From Chlorobiota bacterium (GTDB taxonomy: Bacteria > Bacteroidota > Bacteroidia > Bacteroidales > JAADGE01): DNA of 42,455 bases. Location: NCBI GenBank assembly GCA_013153865.1, contig JAADDR010000068.1:1-42455 (forward strand), in the 5' to 3' direction. Of the stretch, positions 8,733 to 18,723 are shown piece after piece (position 1 is the first letter of the stretch; every line of letters begins with the position of its first letter). Under the pieces are notes generated by a model. It made no database searches. It was not told where the DNA came from and was given only the letters and a program-made list of their open reading frames with translations. The position numbers were made by a program, and so were the translations under genes.

Positions 8733-9373
8733 TGGAATTAAATGTATTAAATATATCCGGAAAAGAAACCGGTAAAAAAGTAACATTGGCAGAAGATATT
8801 TTTGGTATTGAACCTAACGATCATGTTATTTACCTTGATGTTAAACAATACCTTGCCAATAAAAGACAAGGCACTCACAAAGCAAAAGAAAGAGGTGAAG
8901 TAGCCGGAAGTACCAAAAAAATTAAACGACAAAAAGGTACGGGAACAGCAAGAGCCGGAAGTATTAAAAGTCCCGTTTTCAGAGGAGGCGGTCGAATATT
9001 CGGACCAAAACCGAGAAATTACGGATTCAAACTTAATAAAAAGGTTAAACAATTAGCCAGAAAATCCGCTCTCTCCTATAAAGCAGCGGAAAACAATATT
9101 TTAGTCTTGGAAGACATTGATTTTCAAGTGCCTAAAACAAAACAAGTGGTAGAACTCAAAAATAATTTAAAAATTAATAATAAAAAATTGCTTTTAGTTT
9201 TACCAAATGAAAATAAAAATATATATTTGTCCGCTCGAAATTTGAAGAAGGTTAAAGTTTTAACAGCTTCGCAGTTAAATACTTACGATGTTTTGAACAG
9301 CGAAACATTGGTGCTTACGGAAAGTTCGATTGACAGAATTAACCAAGTTTTTGGTATAAATCAAGAAAAATAA
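8732..9373 (+). CDS. rplD: 50S ribosomal protein L4
   Basis: L4 binds 23S rRNA and its loop helps to form the exit tunnel constriction. The 213-residue protein has the conserved tunnel-loop region [17 protein letters not shown] followed by [15 protein letters not shown] (about residues 60-93), and the C-terminal globular domain. The start is fixed by the ATG that overlaps the last base of rplC. In E. coli L4 represses its own S10 operon; no leader resembling that regulator was recognised here. Confidence 0.97.
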   Translation: MELNVLNISGKETGKKVTLAEDIFGIEPNDHVIYLDVKQYLANKRQGTHKAKERGEVAGSTKKIKRQKGTGTARAGSIKSPVFRGGGRIFGPKPRNYGFKLNKKVKQLARKSALSYKAAENNILVLEDIDFQVPKTKQVVELKNNLKINNKKLLLVLPNENKNIYLSARNLKKVKVLTASQLNTYDVLNSETLVLTESSIDRINQVFGINQEK

Positions 9374-9377
9374 GATT

Positions 9378-9668
9378 ATGAATATCCTTATTGAACCGAT
9401 AATAACCGAAAAAATGACTGATAAAAGTGAAAAACTTAATCAGTACGGATTTATTGTCAAAAAAAACGCAAATAAAATAGAAATAAAAAAAGCTGTTGAA
9501 AAATTATACAATGTTACGGTAGAAAGCGTAAATACAATGATTTACAGCGGAAAAAGAAGAGACAGATACACAAAACGAGGTCTGGTTAAAGGAAGAACCA
9601 AATCATTTAAAAAAGCTGTTATTACCTTAATCGACGGCGATACTATTGATTTTTACAGCAATATTTAA
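9378..9668 (+). CDS. rplW: 50S ribosomal protein L23
   Basis: L23 lies at the tunnel exit and is the docking site for trigger factor and SRP. The 96-residue protein has the typical opening IEPIITEKMT and the RNA-binding loop GKRRDRYTKRGLVKGRTKSFKKAVITL. It sits between rplD (4 bases) and rplB (6 bases), the order found in almost all bacteria. Confidence 0.97.
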   Translation: MNILIEPIITEKMTDKSEKLNQYGFIVKKNANKIEIKKAVEKLYNVTVESVNTMIYSGKRRDRYTKRGLVKGRTKSFKKAVITLIDGDTIDFYSNI

Positions 9669-9674
9669 GAAACG

Positions 9675-10511
9675 ATGGGAGTTAAGAAATTAAAACCGGT
9701 AACACCCGGACAGAGACGAAAAATTGTAAATACTTTTGAAGAACTTACGACTTCAAAACCCGAAAAAAGTTTGGTCAAAGGAAAAAACAAAACCGGAGGA
9801 CGAAACAATCAAGGTCGCATGACTATGAGATACATAGGGGGAGGTCATAAAAAAGCATACAGATTTATCGACTTCAAAAGAAACAAAGACGGTATTCCGG
9901 CAACGGTAAAAACAATAGAATACGATCCTAACAGAACGGCATTTATTTCTTTATTATTCTATGCCGACGGAGAAAAAAGATATATAATTACACCTAACGG
10001 ATTAAAAGTAGGAGATAAAATTATATCAGGCAAAGATGTCGCTCCGGAAATAGGAAACACATTATTTTTATCCGACATACCTCTCGGAACAGTTGTTCAC
10101 AATATAGAATTACAACCCGGTAAAGGAGGCGAAATGGCAAGAAGCGCCGGAGCTTACGCTCAACTCGTATCAAAAGAAGGCAAATTTGTAGTACTCAAAT
10201 TACCTTCCGGAGAATTACGTAAAGTATTAAGCACATGCAGAGCAACAATCGGAACAGTATCAAACTCCGATAACGCACTGCTTAAATCCGGAAAAGCCGG
10301 AAGAACCAGATGGCTAGGACGAAGACCGAGAGTCAGAGGCGTTGCCATGAACCCGGTTGACCACCCTATGGGAGGAGGAGAAGGAAAAGCATCCGGAGGA
10401 CATCCGAGATCAAGAAACGGATTACTTGCTAAAGGATTTAAAACCAGAGGCAAAAAAGTATCCGATAAATATATAGTAGAAAGAAGAAAAAATAAAAAAC
10501 GCAGAAAATAA
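9675..10511 (+). CDS. rplB: 50S ribosomal protein L2
   Basis: L2 is needed for subunit association and for peptidyl transferase activity. The 278 residues match the family length. The highly conserved [14 protein letters not shown] segment includes the His that lies near the peptidyl transferase centre. The central OB-like and SH3-like segments and the basic tail (RRKNKKRRK) are present. Its coding strand is strongly purine-rich, as in the neighbouring ribosomal genes. Confidence 0.98.
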   Translation: MGVKKLKPVTPGQRRKIVNTFEELTTSKPEKSLVKGKNKTGGRNNQGRMTMRYIGGGHKKAYRFIDFKRNKDGIPATVKTIEYDPNRTAFISLLFYADGEKRYIITPNGLKVGDKIISGKDVAPEIGNTLFLSDIPLGTVVHNIELQPGKGGEMARSAGAYAQLVSKEGKFVVLKLPSGELRKVLSTCRATIGTVSNSDNALLKSGKAGRTRWLGRRPRVRGVAMNPVDHPMGGGEGKASGGHPRSRNGLLAKGFKTRGKKVSDKYIVERRKNKKRRK

Positions 10512-10528
10512 ATTCTTAATTATTTTTT

Positions 10529-10795
10529 ATGAGCAGATCACTTAAAAAAGGACCGTATATAGACATAAAACTTGAAAAAAAAGTTTTGGAAATGTCCGAA
10601 CCGGGAAAGAAAAAATCAACAATTAAAACATGGGCAAGAAACTCCATGATTTCACCCGATTTCGTAGGACATACAATAGCAGTTCATAACGGTAAAAAAT
10701 TTATTCCGGTCTATATAACCGAAAATATGGTAGGACACAGATTAGGAGAATTTTCTCCGACCAGAACATATAGAGGACATAAAAAGAAAAAATAA
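10529..10795 (+). CDS. rpsS: 30S ribosomal protein S19
   Basis: S19 binds the 16S rRNA head with S13. The 88-residue protein starts [12 protein letters not shown] and contains [25 protein letters not shown] and the C-terminal [15 protein letters not shown]. Its TAA stop overlaps the rplV ATG by one base, implying coupled translation. Confidence 0.98.
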   Translation: MSRSLKKGPYIDIKLEKKVLEMSEPGKKKSTIKTWARNSMISPDFVGHTIAVHNGKKFIPVYITENMVGHRLGEFSPTRTYRGHKKKK

Positions 10796-11196
10796 TGGGA
10801 GTACGAAAAAAACAAAGAGCAGAACAATTAAAAGAGGCTAAAAAAACTCAATACTTTGCCGTTCTTAAAGGATGCCCGACATCTCCTCGAAAAATGAGAA
10901 TGGTGGCAGACCTTATCAGAGGCGAAGAAGTTTTAAAAGCACTTGATATTTTAAAATTCAATCCCAGAGAAGCATCAGGCAGATTAGAAAAACTCCTGAA
11001 ATCTGCAATCGCAAACTGGGAAGTGAAAAACGAAGGAAAAAAACCTGAGGACCACTTTCTTTACGTAAAAGAAATCAGAGTCGATTCGGCTTCTATGCTG
11101 AAAAGATATCAACCGGCTCCCCAAGGTAGAGCTCACAGAATAAGAAAACGTTCAAATCACGTTACTTTATATATTGACAGTAAAGAAAATAAATAA
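10795..11196 (+). CDS. rplV: 50S ribosomal protein L22
   Basis: L22 contacts all 23S rRNA domains, and its long hairpin lines the exit tunnel, where changes can confer macrolide resistance. The 133-residue protein has [14 protein letters not shown] and the hairpin tip region around [25 protein letters not shown]. The tip looks wild type. A short non-conserved N-terminal extension ([19 protein letters not shown]) precedes the core. It overlaps both neighbours by one base. Confidence 0.96.
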   Translation: MGVRKKQRAEQLKEAKKTQYFAVLKGCPTSPRKMRMVADLIRGEEVLKALDILKFNPREASGRLEKLLKSAIANWEVKNEGKKPEDHFLYVKEIRVDSASMLKRYQPAPQGRAHRIRKRSNHVTLYIDSKENK

Positions 11197-11912
11197 TGGG
11201 ACAAAAAGTAAATCCGATAAGTAACAGACTGGGAATAATCAGAGGATGGGATTCTAACTGGTTCGGAGGCGATAAATACGCCGATAAAATCAAAGAAGAC
11301 AGTGAAATTCGTAAATATCTGAAAACCAGATTATCTAAAGCAGGTGTTTCAAGAATTATAATCGAAAGAACACTCAAACTTATAACTGTTACTATAACAA
11401 CATCAAGACCCGGTATCATTATCGGAAAAGGCGGACAAGAAGTTGACAAACTTAAAGAAGAATTAAAAAAGATAACCGGAGGAAAAGATATACAAATAAA
11501 TATCTTCGAAATCAAAAAACCCGAACTTGACGCTGTTATAGTTGCCGAAAATATCGCAAAACAAATAGAAGGAAACATAGCATACAGAAGAGCCGTAAGA
11601 ATGGCTATATCCTCTACGATGAGAATGGGAGCCGAAGGTATCAAAGTAATGGTATCAGGAAGACTTAACGGTGCAGAAATGGCTCGTAACGAAATGTATA
11701 AAGAAGGAAGAACTCCGCTGCATACTCTCAGAGCCGATATAGACTATCACCAAGCCGAAGCACTTACTAAAGTAGGATTAATAGGCGTTAAAGTTTGGAT
11801 TTGCAGAGGAGAAAAATTCGGAAAACAAGACTTAACCCCGAACTTCAGTAAACAATCCAAAAAAAGACCGCAACATTTCGGCGGAGGACACAAAAGAAGA
11901 AAAAGAAACTAA
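11196..11912 (+). CDS. rpsC: 30S ribosomal protein S3
   Basis: S3 forms part of the mRNA entry channel and helicase site. The 238-residue protein has the N-terminal [19 protein letters not shown], a type II KH domain with the IIGKGGQEV loop (about residues 75-83), and the C-terminal domain with [16 protein letters not shown] and HTLRADIDY. The long basic C-terminus ([17 protein letters not shown]) is typical of the phylum. It overlaps rplV by one base and precedes rplP by 17 bases. Confidence 0.97.
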   Translation: MGQKVNPISNRLGIIRGWDSNWFGGDKYADKIKEDSEIRKYLKTRLSKAGVSRIIIERTLKLITVTITTSRPGIIIGKGGQEVDKLKEELKKITGGKDIQINIFEIKKPELDAVIVAENIAKQIEGNIAYRRAVRMAISSTMRMGAEGIKVMVSGRLNGAEMARNEMYKEGRTPLHTLRADIDYHQAEALTKVGLIGVKVWICRGEKFGKQDLTPNFSKQSKKRPQHFGGGHKRRKRN

Positions 11913-11929
11913 CATAAAGTCATTTTAAA

Positions 11930-12355
11930 ATGTTACAACCCAGAAAAACAAAATTCAGAAAACAACAAAAAGGGAGGATGAAAGGCAATGCCCAACGCGG
12001 TACAACAATTGCCTTCGGATCGTTCGCTATCAAATCCCTTGAAACTGAATGGATTACAGGAAGGCAAATAGAAGCTGCACGTCAAGCCGTAACAAGATAT
12101 ATGAAACGCGAAGGTAACATATGGATTCGAATATTTCCCGATAAACCCATTACCAAAAAACCCGCAGAAGTACGTATGGGAAAAGGAAAAGGAGAACCCG
12201 AACTGTTCGTTGCAAGAGTTAAACCCGGCAGAATATTATTCGAAGCAGACGGTGTACCCGAAGCTGTTGCAAGAGAAGCTATGAGATTAGCAGCACAAAA
12301 ATTACCCGTTAAAACAAAATTTATTGTAAGACGCGACTATACCGAAACCTTATAA
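11930..12355 (+). CDS. rplP: 50S ribosomal protein L16
   Basis: L16 helps to position A-site tRNA and assembles late into the large subunit. The 141-residue protein starts [19 protein letters not shown], a strongly conserved opening, and contains the loop [15 protein letters not shown]. The Arg in EVRMGKGKG is the residue hydroxylated by RoxA/YcfD in some bacteria. A 32-base spacer follows before rpmC. Confidence 0.97.
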   Translation: MLQPRKTKFRKQQKGRMKGNAQRGTTIAFGSFAIKSLETEWITGRQIEAARQAVTRYMKREGNIWIRIFPDKPITKKPAEVRMGKGKGEPELFVARVKPGRILFEADGVPEAVAREAMRLAAQKLPVKTKFIVRRDYTETL

Positions 12356-12387
12356 TAAATAAAATTTATCGAAGCTAAAATAACAGG

Positions 12388-12594
12388 ATGATGAAAAATG
12401 CCGAAATAAAAGAATTATCAACAAAAGAATTACTCGAAAGATTGGAAAACGAATACGATCATTTAGTAACACTCAGAATGAATCATAAAATATCCGATCT
12501 CGATAACCCGCATCAAATAAAAGAATCAAAAAGATTTATAGCACGTTTAAAAACAGAATTAAGACAACGCGAATTAAACGAAGCTAAATCTTAA
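12388..12594 (+). CDS. rpmC: 50S ribosomal protein L29
   Basis: L29 is a small two-helix protein near the tunnel exit, next to L23. The protein is 68 residues from the first ATG. A second ATG follows immediately (12391), and starting there gives MKNAEIKEL, which matches the usual N-terminus better. The two choices differ by one residue. The C-terminal [13 protein letters not shown] is diagnostic. Confidence 0.95.
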   Translation: MMKNAEIKELSTKELLERLENEYDHLVTLRMNHKISDLDNPHQIKESKRFIARLKTELRQRELNEAKS

Positions 12595-12607
12595 ACAAGA
12601 TAGTAAC

Positions 12608-12865
12608 ATGGAACAAAGGAACTTAAGAAAAGAAAGAACAGGCATCGTTACCGGCGATAAAATGCAAAAATCAATTACGGTTACCGTTAGAACAAGATAT
12701 AAACATAAAATCTACGGTAAATTTATGACAAAAACAAAAAAATATATCGCTCACGACGAAGAAAACACCTGCAAAGTAGGGGATGTTGTCAGAATTGCCG
12801 AAACAAGACCCCTGAGCAAAAGAAAAAAATGGAGATTAGTTGAAATTATTGAAAGAGCTAAGTAA
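12608..12865 (+). CDS. rpsQ: 30S ribosomal protein S17
   Basis: S17 is a primary 16S rRNA binder with an OB fold. The 85-residue protein begins [25 protein letters not shown] and contains [36 protein letters not shown], all highly conserved. It is followed after 2 bases by rplN. Confidence 0.97.
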   Translation: MEQRNLRKERTGIVTGDKMQKSITVTVRTRYKHKIYGKFMTKTKKYIAHDEENTCKVGDVVRIAETRPLSKRKKWRLVEIIERAK

Positions 12866-12867
12866 TC

Positions 12868-13233
12868 ATGATACAACAAGAAAGCAGATTAAACGTTGCT
12901 GATAACAGCGGAGCAAAAGAAGTTTTAGTTATCAGAGTTCTCGGAGGAACAAAAAAAAGATACGCAACAATAGGCGACCAAGTCGTTGTTACGGTCAAAA
13001 GCGCAATTCCCGCCGGAGACATTAAAAAAGGCACCGTTACAAAAGGTGTAGTAGTAAGAACTAAAAAAGAAATACGACGTCCCGACGGATCATACATCCG
13101 TTTCGACGATAACGCGGTAGTTCTTTTAAATGCCGCCGGAGAAATGAGAGGTACTCGCGTATTCGGTCCCATACCGAGAGAATTAAGAAAAACAAACATG
13201 AAAATTATTTCATTAGCTCCCGAAGTATTATAA
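12868..13233 (+). CDS. rplN: 50S ribosomal protein L14
   Basis: L14 contributes to intersubunit bridges and is the docking site of the silencing factor RsfS. The 121-residue protein has the family length and opening [19 protein letters not shown]. The signature [13 protein letters not shown] and the C-terminal [10 protein letters not shown] are present. Confidence 0.98.
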   Translation: MIQQESRLNVADNSGAKEVLVIRVLGGTKKRYATIGDQVVVTVKSAIPAGDIKKGTVTKGVVVRTKKEIRRPDGSYIRFDDNAVVLLNAAGEMRGTRVFGPIPRELRKTNMKIISLAPEVL

Positions 13234-13252
13234 ATCGAAAAAACTAAATTTG

Positions 13253-13582
13253 ATGCAAAAAAAAATACATATAAAAAAAGGAGACATCGTTTTTGTTAAT
13301 TCAGGAAACGATAAAGGCAAAAAAGGTCGTGTATTGATGGTTAATCGCGAAAAATACAAAGCAATTGTTGAAGGCGTAAATATCATATCAAAACACACAA
13401 AACCAAACGCTAAATATCCTGAAGGAGGCATTATAAAAGAAGAAGCACCTGTTCACATCTCGAACCTTAACCTTATATGCCCCGAAACCGGAGTACCGAC
13501 AAGAATCGGAAGAAAATTAAACGATAACGGAAAATTAGTACGTTACTCTAAAAAGTCTAAGAACCAACAAGAAATTAAATAA
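13253..13582 (+). CDS. rplX: 50S ribosomal protein L24
   Basis: L24 initiates large-subunit assembly. The ATG at 13253 is chosen over the in-frame TTG one codon upstream (13250), giving 109 residues. The KOW motif [21 protein letters not shown] is near the N-terminus, and [21 protein letters not shown] follows. The C-terminus has a short basic tail. The stop overlaps the rplE ATG by one base. Confidence 0.96.
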   Translation: MQKKIHIKKGDIVFVNSGNDKGKKGRVLMVNREKYKAIVEGVNIISKHTKPNAKYPEGGIIKEEAPVHISNLNLICPETGVPTRIGRKLNDNGKLVRYSKKSKNQQEIK

Positions 13583-14130
13583 TGGAAAAGAGAATTCCGA
13601 CATTGAAGAAAAAGTATAAAGAAGAAATCGTTCCGGCATTACAAAAAGAATTTAACTATTCAAGCGTAATGCAAGTTCCGAGATTAGAAAAAATTGTTCT
13701 TAACCAAGGAATCGGACAAGGAGTTGCAGACAAAAAAATTATTGCAGCCGCACAAGAAGAACTATCTTTAATCGCAGGACAAAAAGCAATACAACGATTT
13801 GCAAAAAACAATATTTCTAACTTCAAACTCCGAATAGGAATGCCGATAGGAGTATCGGTAACTCTGAGAAGAGACAGAATGTACGAATTTTTGGAAAAAC
13901 TGCTCGTCGTTGCAATACCGCGTATTAAAGACTTTAAAGGAATACCCGGAAAACTCGACGGAAGAGGAAATTACACTCTCGGTATCGAAGAACAATTTAT
14001 TTTTCCGGAAATAGAACTCGATAAAATAGATAAAATATTAGGTATGAATATAACCTTCGTTACATCGGCTAAAACCGACGAAGAAGGCTACGCTTTATTA
14101 AAACAATTCGGATTTCCCTTTAAAAAATAA
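13582..14130 (+). CDS. rplE: 50S ribosomal protein L5
   Basis: L5 binds 5S rRNA and forms a bridge to S13 in the head. The 182-residue protein contains [18 protein letters not shown], the [33 protein letters not shown] region and [15 protein letters not shown], all conserved. Family length is about 180, so it is intact. The gene begins inside the last codon of rplX and ends 5 bases before rpsN. Confidence 0.97.
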   Translation: MEKRIPTLKKKYKEEIVPALQKEFNYSSVMQVPRLEKIVLNQGIGQGVADKKIIAAAQEELSLIAGQKAIQRFAKNNISNFKLRIGMPIGVSVTLRRDRMYEFLEKLLVVAIPRIKDFKGIPGKLDGRGNYTLGIEEQFIFPEIELDKIDKILGMNITFVTSAKTDEEGYALLKQFGFPFKK

Positions 14131-14135
14131 AACAT

Positions 14136-14405
14136 ATGGCTAAAGAATCAATGAAAGCTCGCGAGAGAAAAAGACAAAAACTCGTAGAAAAATACGCCGA
14201 AAAAAGAGCAAAACTTAAAGCTGAAGGAGATTGGGAAGGATTACAAAAACTGCCCAAAAACTCATCAAGAGTCAGATTGCATAACAGATGCAGCATTACG
14301 GGCAGACCCAAAGGATACATGAGACAATTCGGAATCAGCAGAATAACATTCAGAGAAATGGCTTCCGAAGGTTTAATACCCGGAGTTAAAAAAGCAAGTT
14401 GGTAA
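14136..14405 (+). CDS. rpsN: 30S ribosomal protein S14, zinc-independent type
   Basis: S14 is a head protein close to S3 and S10. The 89-residue length and the sequence [29 protein letters not shown] identify the long C-minus form: only one of the zinc-finger cysteines is present (in HNRC). This form does not depend on zinc. It lies between rplE and rpsH, as in E. coli. Confidence 0.97.
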   Translation: MAKESMKARERKRQKLVEKYAEKRAKLKAEGDWEGLQKLPKNSSRVRLHNRCSITGRPKGYMRQFGISRITFREMASEGLIPGVKKASW

Positions 14406-14425
14406 AAAATTAAAATAAATTTATA

Positions 14426-14824
14426 ATGGTCACAGATACGGTTGCAGATTACCTTACGCGAATTAGAAATGCCGTTATGGCAAAACATAAAGTCGTTGAA
14501 ATCCCGGCTTCAAATTTAAAAAAAGCCATAACAAAATTATTATTTGATCAAGGATACATTCTAAGCTATAAATTCGAAGATGATAACAAACAAGGCATAA
14601 TTAAAATTGCACTTAAATATCATCCGAAAACAAAAGTACCCGCTATTCACAAACTGGAAAGAGTAAGTAAACCGGGGCTCAGAAAATACACTTCGGCAGA
14701 AGACATGCCCAGAGTTCTTAACGGATTGGGAATAGCTATTATATCAACATCAAAAGGCGTAATGACTAACAAAGAAGCCGCAAGACAACACATAGGCGGA
14801 GAAGTTTTATGCTATGTTTATTAA
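14426..14824 (+). CDS. rpsH: 30S ribosomal protein S8
   Basis: S8 is a primary 16S rRNA binder and in E. coli represses the spc operon at the level of translation. The 132-residue protein begins with [15 protein letters not shown]. The C-terminal [26 protein letters not shown] is the conserved RNA-binding segment. No S8-like regulatory hairpin was recognised around rplE. Confidence 0.97.
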   Translation: MVTDTVADYLTRIRNAVMAKHKVVEIPASNLKKAITKLLFDQGYILSYKFEDDNKQGIIKIALKYHPKTKVPAIHKLERVSKPGLRKYTSAEDMPRVLNGLGIAIISTSKGVMTNKEAARQHIGGEVLCYVY

Positions 14825-14851
14825 AAAATAAAAATCGAAATATATTATACG

Positions 14852-15406
14852 ATGTCACGAATAGGTAAATTACCGGTAATTATCCCGGACGGAGTGAAAA
14901 TAGATGTTTCTGATGATAATCTTGTTACCGTTAAAGGTAAATTAGGAGAACTTTCTCAAAAAATTCATAAAGACATCAAACTCGAAATAGAAGGAAATAT
15001 TATTAACATCAAAAGACCCTCGGATTCAAAAGAACACAAATCTCACCACGGATTATCAAGAGTATTGATAAATAATATGGTTGAAGGTGTATCCAAAGGA
15101 TTCGAGAAAAAAATGGAAGTTATTGGTGTAGGATACAGAGCTTCAATATCGGGGCAACTTTTAGAACTTAACGTAGGATACTCACATCCCATTGTATTTC
15201 AATTACCCGACGAAGTTAAAGCCGAAGTTCAACAAGAAAAAAGACAAAACGCATTTATAACATTAAAAAGTTTCGACAAACAACTTCTCGGAGAAGTAGC
15301 CGCAAAAATACGATCTTTCAGAAAACCCGAACCATACAAAGGAAAAGGTATTCGTTACGTTGATGAATATGTAAGAAAAAAAGTCGGAAAAGCAGCAGCA
15401 GAATAA
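14852..15406 (+). CDS. rplF: 50S ribosomal protein L6
   Basis: L6 lies near the factor-binding site and the sarcin-ricin loop. The 184-residue protein starts MSRIGKLPVIIPDGV and carries the two duplicated L6 domains. The C-terminal signature KPEPYKGKGIRYVDEYVRKKVGKA is intact. It is preceded by a 27-base and followed by a 39-base spacer, the longest in this part of the operon. That spacer is nearly pure A/T and shows no promoter match. Confidence 0.97.
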   Translation: MSRIGKLPVIIPDGVKIDVSDDNLVTVKGKLGELSQKIHKDIKLEIEGNIINIKRPSDSKEHKSHHGLSRVLINNMVEGVSKGFEKKMEVIGVGYRASISGQLLELNVGYSHPIVFQLPDEVKAEVQQEKRQNAFITLKSFDKQLLGEVAAKIRSFRKPEPYKGKGIRYVDEYVRKKVGKAAAE

Positions 15407-15445
15407 AAAGAATAATAATTATATTATATATAAATAAGATATAAA

Positions 15446-15805
15446 ATGGCTTTATCAAAAAGAGACAGAAGATTACGTATCAAAAAACGTATCAGAAAAA
15501 AAATAAACGGAACAGCCGATGTTCCCAGAATGTCTGTATTCAGAAGTAACAAACATATATACGTTCAATTAATCGACGACGTTTCCGCCACAACTCTCGC
15601 AGCAGCATCTTCGGCAGACAAAGGTCTGATCGAAAACGAAAAAGCTAAAAAAACCGAAATCGCCGCAATAGTAGGAAAAAAAATTGCCGAAAAAGCTAAA
15701 GAAAAAAATATCTCGAAAATAGTTTTCGACAGAGGCGGATACCTCTATCACGGAAGAGTTAAAGCATTAGCGGAAGCAGCAAGAAAAGAAGGACTTAAAT
15801 TTTAA
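15446..15805 (+). CDS. rplR: 50S ribosomal protein L18
   Basis: L18 binds 5S rRNA together with L5. The 119-residue protein has [38 protein letters not shown] and the C-terminal [26 protein letters not shown]-like end, both typical. Five bases separate it from rpsE. Confidence 0.97.
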   Translation: MALSKRDRRLRIKKRIRKKINGTADVPRMSVFRSNKHIYVQLIDDVSATTLAAASSADKGLIENEKAKKTEIAAIVGKKIAEKAKEKNISKIVFDRGGYLYHGRVKALAEAARKEGLKF

Positions 15806-15810
15806 CGGAC

Positions 15811-16332
15811 ATGTCAGAATTAAAAGAAAAACAACAAGTTAGAAATACAGATCTAGAACTGAAAGACAGATTAGTCGCAATAAAACGCGTAACTAAAGTA
15901 ACAAAAGGAGGACGAACATTCAGCTTTGCCGCAATAGTTGTTGTCGGAGACGAAAACGGAATCGTCGGATACGGATTGGGTAAAGCCGGAGAAGTTGCTA
16001 CAGCTATTCAAAAAGGAATAGAAGACGCAAAGAAAAACCTCCATAAAGTTCCGGTACTTAAAGGAACAATACCTCACAGACAAACCGCCAAATACGGTGG
16101 AGCAGACGTCCTGATGATTCCTGCTTCACACGGTACGGGAGTCAAAGCGGGAGGTGCTATGCGTGCCGTATTGGAAAGCGCCGGCGTTAAAGACGTATTG
16201 GCTAAATCAAAAGGATCGTCAAACCCTCACAACCTTGTTAAAGCCACAATGAAAGCTTTACTGAGTATGAGAGACGCATATACGGTAGCTCAACACAGAG
16301 GCATAACCGTAGAAAAAGTTTTTAACGGATAG
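15811..16332 (+). CDS. rpsE: 30S ribosomal protein S5
   Basis: S5 affects decoding fidelity and lines the mRNA entry channel with S3 and S4. The 173-residue protein has the dsRNA-binding-like N-terminal domain ([27 protein letters not shown]) and the C-terminal [30 protein letters not shown]. The spectinomycin-linked loop around KGGRTF looks wild type. Confidence 0.97.
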   Translation: MSELKEKQQVRNTDLELKDRLVAIKRVTKVTKGGRTFSFAAIVVVGDENGIVGYGLGKAGEVATAIQKGIEDAKKNLHKVPVLKGTIPHRQTAKYGGADVLMIPASHGTGVKAGGAMRAVLESAGVKDVLAKSKGSSNPHNLVKATMKALLSMRDAYTVAQHRGITVEKVFNG

Positions 16333-16343
16333 ATATAAAAAAA

Positions 16344-16526
16344 ATGGCTAAGATTAAAGTTACAAAACGTAAGAGCAGTATCGGTTCAACCGAAAGACAA
16401 AAAGCAACACTTATTGCTTTAGGCTTAAAAAAAATAAACAGTGTTGCCGTGCATGAAGAAACTGACCAAATTAAAGGAATGATACGAAAAGTAAACCACC
16501 TTGTTTCGGTCGAAAAAGTTAAATAA
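16344..16526 (+). CDS. rpmD: 50S ribosomal protein L30
   Basis: A 60-residue large-subunit protein with the standard content: KIKVTKRKSSIGSTERQKATLIALGLKKINS followed by HEETDQIKGMIRKVNHLVSVE. It lies between rpsE and rplO as in other spc operons. Confidence 0.97.
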   Translation: MAKIKVTKRKSSIGSTERQKATLIALGLKKINSVAVHEETDQIKGMIRKVNHLVSVEKVK

Positions 16527-16554
16527 TATAATTACCTGAAAGAAAAAGAAAACG

Positions 16555-17007
16555 ATGGATTTAAGCAATTTAAAACCTGCAAAAGGTTCGGTTAAAAGAA
16601 AAAAAAGAATAGCCAGAGGTATCGGGTCAGGTAAAGGACGAACCGCTGCGCGCGGTCACAAAGGGCAAAAATCTCGTTCCGGATATTCAAGAAGATTCGG
16701 TTTCGAAGGTGGTCAAATGCCTATTCACAGAAGACTCCCGAAATTCGGTTTTAAAAACATTAACCGAATCGAATACAAAGCAGTCAATATTGACGTACTT
16801 GAAAAATTGGCAAAAGATAAATCCCTTACATCAATTGATGTGCAAACACTGAGAGATGCCGGATTTATTCAAAAAAACGATTTGGTTAAAATTCTCGGAA
16901 ACGGAGAATTAACCGTTAAAATTGACGTAAAAGCGCACGCATTCTCAAAATCCGCAACGGAAGCAATTGAAAAAGTCGGAGGAACCGTTGAAAAAATTCA
17001 GAATTAA
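16555..17007 (+). CDS. rplO: 50S ribosomal protein L15
   Basis: L15 joins late in large-subunit assembly and contacts several 23S rRNA domains. The 150-residue protein has LSNLKPAKGSVKRKKRIARGIGSGKGRTAARGHKGQKSRSG near the N-terminus and the GFEGGQMPIHRRLPKFGF signature. Its stop overlaps the secY start by one base. Confidence 0.97.
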   Translation: MDLSNLKPAKGSVKRKKRIARGIGSGKGRTAARGHKGQKSRSGYSRRFGFEGGQMPIHRRLPKFGFKNINRIEYKAVNIDVLEKLAKDKSLTSIDVQTLRDAGFIQKNDLVKILGNGELTVKIDVKAHAFSKSATEAIEKVGGTVEKIQN

Positions 17008-18353
17008 TGAAAAAATTTATTCAAACAATAAAGAATATCATTGCAATCGAGGATTTAAGAAATAAAATCCTCGCAACTTTGGGCTTAATTCTCATTTACC
17101 GCTTAGGAGCACACGTTGTTTTACCGGGTGTCGATCCTTTGGCAATTGCTCAATTCCAAAAAGAAGCAAGCTCAGGAGGAATAATAGCATTAATAAATAT
17201 GTTCTCGGGAGGAGCCTTTGCTAACGCATCCGTATTTGCTCTCGGAATTATGCCCTACATTTCGGCATCAATCGTAATTCAATTACTCGGAATGGCGGTA
17301 CCTTATTTTCAAAGACTTCAAAGAGAAGGAGAAAGCGGAAGAAAAAAAATAAATCAAATTACCAGGTATTTAACGGTTCTTATAACCGCATTCCAAGCAC
17401 CGGCATACCTTACTAACTTAAAATACCGCTTACCCTCCGAAGCATTCGTTATGCACAGCCAAGACTTATTCTGGATATCGGCTATAGTTCTTATGGTTGC
17501 CGGAACAATGTTTATAATGTGGCTCGGAGAAAAAATTACCGATAAAGGAATAGGAAACGGAATATCCCTTTTAATTATGATAGGTATCATTGCCCGTTTA
17601 CCCAACGCATTTGCTGCCGAATTAGTATCAAAACTCGGTCCCGGAGGCGGAGGATTAATCGCCTTTATAGTAGAAATGGTTATACTGTTCCTCGTTTTCG
17701 TTGCCTCAATAGCTCTCGTTCAAGCAGTAAGAAGAGTACCCGTACAATACGCAAAACGAATAGTAGGAAACAAACAATACGGAGGAGTTAGACAATACAT
17801 ACCCTTAAAAGTAAATGCCGCCGGAGTAATGCCTATAATATTTGCACAAGCATTAATGTTTATACCGATGATGCTTACACGTTTCGATTCCGAAACAACA
17901 AACACTATCGCTGCGGCATTCTCCGACATTACGGGATTCTGGTATAACTTTACATACGGTCTTTTAGTAGTCGTATTTACTTATTTCTATACCGCAATTA
18001 CAGTTAATCCGACACAAATGGCGGAAGATATGAAAAAGAACGGCGGCTTTATACCCGGAATAAAACCCGGACGTAAAACAGCCGAATATTTAGACGAAAT
18101 AATGTCGCGCATTACATTACCAGGATCTATATTCTTGGCATTCATAGCTATTATGCCGGCATTTGCAAAAATGAGCGGTATAAATAACCAATTCTCGTAT
18201 TTCTTCGGCGGTACATCATTATTGATTTTAGTAGGTGTAGTTTTAGATACATTACAACATATTGAAAGTCACTTGCTGATGAGACATTATGACGGACTGA
18301 CAAAATCCGGAAGAATTACCGGCAGAGCAGGAGCATCACAAATATCAATGTAA
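17007..18353 (+). CDS. secY: Preprotein translocase subunit SecY
   Basis: The central channel of the Sec translocon in the inner membrane. At 448 residues it has ten hydrophobic helices, the plug and signature region FSGGAFANASVFALGIMPYISASIVIQLL (about residues 66-94), and the cytosolic loop with RRVPVQYAKRIVGNKQYGGVRQYIPLKVNAAGVMP. It is translationally coupled to rplO. Many Bacteroidota have map (methionine aminopeptidase) after secY; here infA follows after 9 bases. Confidence 0.97.
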   Translation: MKKFIQTIKNIIAIEDLRNKILATLGLILIYRLGAHVVLPGVDPLAIAQFQKEASSGGIIALINMFSGGAFANASVFALGIMPYISASIVIQLLGMAVPYFQRLQREGESGRKKINQITRYLTVLITAFQAPAYLTNLKYRLPSEAFVMHSQDLFWISAIVLMVAGTMFIMWLGEKITDKGIGNGISLLIMIGIIARLPNAFAAELVSKLGPGGGGLIAFIVEMVILFLVFVASIALVQAVRRVPVQYAKRIVGNKQYGGVRQYIPLKVNAAGVMPIIFAQALMFIPMMLTRFDSETTNTIAAAFSDITGFWYNFTYGLLVVVFTYFYTAITVNPTQMAEDMKKNGGFIPGIKPGRKTAEYLDEIMSRITLPGSIFLAFIAIMPAFAKMSGINNQFSYFFGGTSLLILVGVVLDTLQHIESHLLMRHYDGLTKSGRITGRAGASQISM

Positions 18354-18362
18354 TATAATAAT

Positions 18363-18584
18363 ATGGCAAAACAACCATCAATAGAACAAGACGGAGTCGT
18401 AAAAGAAGCACTTTCAAACGCAATGTTCAGAGTAGAACTCGAGAACGGGCACATTATTACGGCTCATATTGCCGGAAAAATGAGGATGCATTACATAAGA
18501 ATACTACCCGGCGATAAAGTAAAAGTAGAAATGTCGCCATACGATTTAACAAAAGGAAGAATAAAATATCGATATAAAAATTAA
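18363..18584 (+). CDS. infA: Translation initiation factor IF-1
   Basis: A 73-residue OB-fold protein that binds the A site of the 30S subunit during initiation. It has [65 protein letters not shown], which is almost the consensus. It is followed after 4 bases by rpmJ. Confidence 0.97.
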   Translation: MAKQPSIEQDGVVKEALSNAMFRVELENGHIITAHIAGKMRMHYIRILPGDKVKVEMSPYDLTKGRIKYRYKN

Positions 18585-18588
18585 GACA

Positions 18589-18705
18589 ATGAAAATCAGA
18601 GCATCAGTTAAAAAGAGAAGTGCGGATTGCAAAATCGTCAGAAGAAAAGGACGACTTTACGTTATAAACAAAAAAAATCCGAAATTTAAACAAAGACAAG
18701 GTTAA
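18589..18705 (+). CDS. rpmJ: 50S ribosomal protein L36, zinc-independent type
   Basis: A 38-codon gene read directly from the sequence: ATG at 18589, TAA at 18703-18705. The product begins [19 protein letters not shown] and ends NPKFKQRQG, which is unmistakable for L36. Of the four zinc ligands in the C-plus form only Cys14 remains (Ser at 11; no Cys or His at the last two positions), so it should fold without zinc, like S14 in this operon. It sits in the standard place between infA and rpsM. Confidence 0.96.
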   Translation: MKIRASVKKRSADCKIVRRKGRLYVINKKNPKFKQRQG

Positions 18706-18723
18706 AAATAAAACGATATAATT

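Noticed and set aside
11162-11644. 160-residue hydrophobic frame antisense to rpsC
   Set aside because: A mirror image of the basic, AT-rich rpsC codons; no promoter or start signal and no recognisable family.
13250-13252. TTG start for rplX
   Set aside because: An ATG follows immediately and gives the expected N-terminus.
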